Source: FEN-1219 sp963744305 (lineage in GTDB: Bacteria > Pseudomonadota > Gammaproteobacteria > Steroidobacterales > Rariloculaceae). From it: a DNA stretch of 64,000 nt. The position numbers were made by a program, and so were the translations under genes. The stretch lies in assembly GCA_963744305.1 (NCBI GenBank), contig CAVUTF010000037.1:9443-73442 (forward strand), given 5' to 3'. Below, one piece after another: positions 63,944 through 64,000 of this stretch. The notes below the pieces were generated by a model. That model was not told where the DNA came from and did not search any database. It saw only the letters and a list, made by a program, of their open reading frames with translations. Each line of letters opens with the position of its first letter. Positions within the stretch are counted from its first letter, which is position 1.

Positions 63944-64000
63944 ACCCATCTCCAGTGTCGATTTCGCGGCCGCGAAGAGCTGGTCCGAAGATCTGCACGG

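Noticed and set aside
1..64000. tRNA, rRNA, CRISPR, integrase or phage genes
   Set aside because: Searched by eye on both strands; no cloverleaf, array or phage structural gene seen. Small RNAs cannot be excluded without computation.

Overview
The window is high-GC, gene-dense chromosomal DNA of a Gammaproteobacterium-like organism. The gene types point to the Steroidobacter/Woeseia-like, largely uncultured soil or marine lineages: TonB-dependent receptor, DUF1592/DUF1552 pair, Solibacter-type secreted proteins, DUF6152 proteins, DUF6644 membrane proteins, many Tat or Sec leaders. This placement is inferred from gene content only. There is no rRNA, tRNA, CRISPR array or prophage. The only mobile element is the 3' end of an IS1182-type transposase at the left edge.

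Layout. 1-1.3 kb: transposase tail and a decayed exonuclease gene. 1.3-6 kb: two GFA-fold proteins, a HTH protein, a beta-propeller, an NADP-dependent oxidoreductase and a ketopantoate-reductase-like gene; a 44-bp start-site repeat brackets the second GFA gene. 6-13.2 kb: secreted cupin, a large secreted protein plus DUF6152 protein, two DUF6644 membrane proteins, an MFS transporter, a Tat-exported aldo/keto reductase and a secreted protein of unknown function. 13.2-22.9 kb: a co-directional block headed by a promoter with a palindromic operator: TonB-dependent receptor, MBL-fold hydrolase, multidomain cytochrome-c/DUF1592 protein, DUF1552 protein and ankyrin protein, probably one uptake/oxidation unit. 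23-27 kb: lipoproteins, an RRM RNA-binding protein, an alpha/beta hydrolase and a TraB-like protein. 27.4-34 kb: one giant secreted repeat protein (HYR, NHL, cadherin-like, thrombospondin-3, Calx-beta and anchor-U type modules), badly frameshifted. 34-44 kb: a second DUF6152/secreted pair, cyclophilin, a broken MNT/HEPN-type toxin-antitoxin remnant with an AT-rich island, an orphan substrate-binding protein coupled to a DUF6282 amidohydrolase, SRPBCC, MBL, CAP and PQQ-dehydrogenase-like proteins. 44-54 kb: a kinase-like Calx-beta receptor with MgtC, a methyltransferase, a second aldo/keto reductase that has lost three catalytic residues, a CMD-like protein, an amidase, and a tightly overlapping three-gene operon (S51 peptidase, adenylate-forming ligase, class V aminotransferase). 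54-64 kb: exported SDR, lipoprotein, AbgB-like M20 peptidase, peroxiredoxin, O-methyltransferase, a CoA-transferase/MFS/membrane-protein operon and a secreted beta-propeller with a possible Pho box.

Many otherwise complete genes carry one or more single-base frameshifts, several of them one extra G or C in a short run. That pattern suggests uncorrected sequencing indels more than mass gene decay. Genes with a single break are listed as CDS across the break; heavily broken ones as pseudogenes.

The most interesting items are the three-gene overlapping operon (50.7-53.9 kb), the kinase-like receptor next to MgtC, the catalytically stripped aldo/keto reductase, the operator-controlled TonB/DUF1592/DUF1552 block, and the AT-rich island in the toxin-antitoxin remnant.
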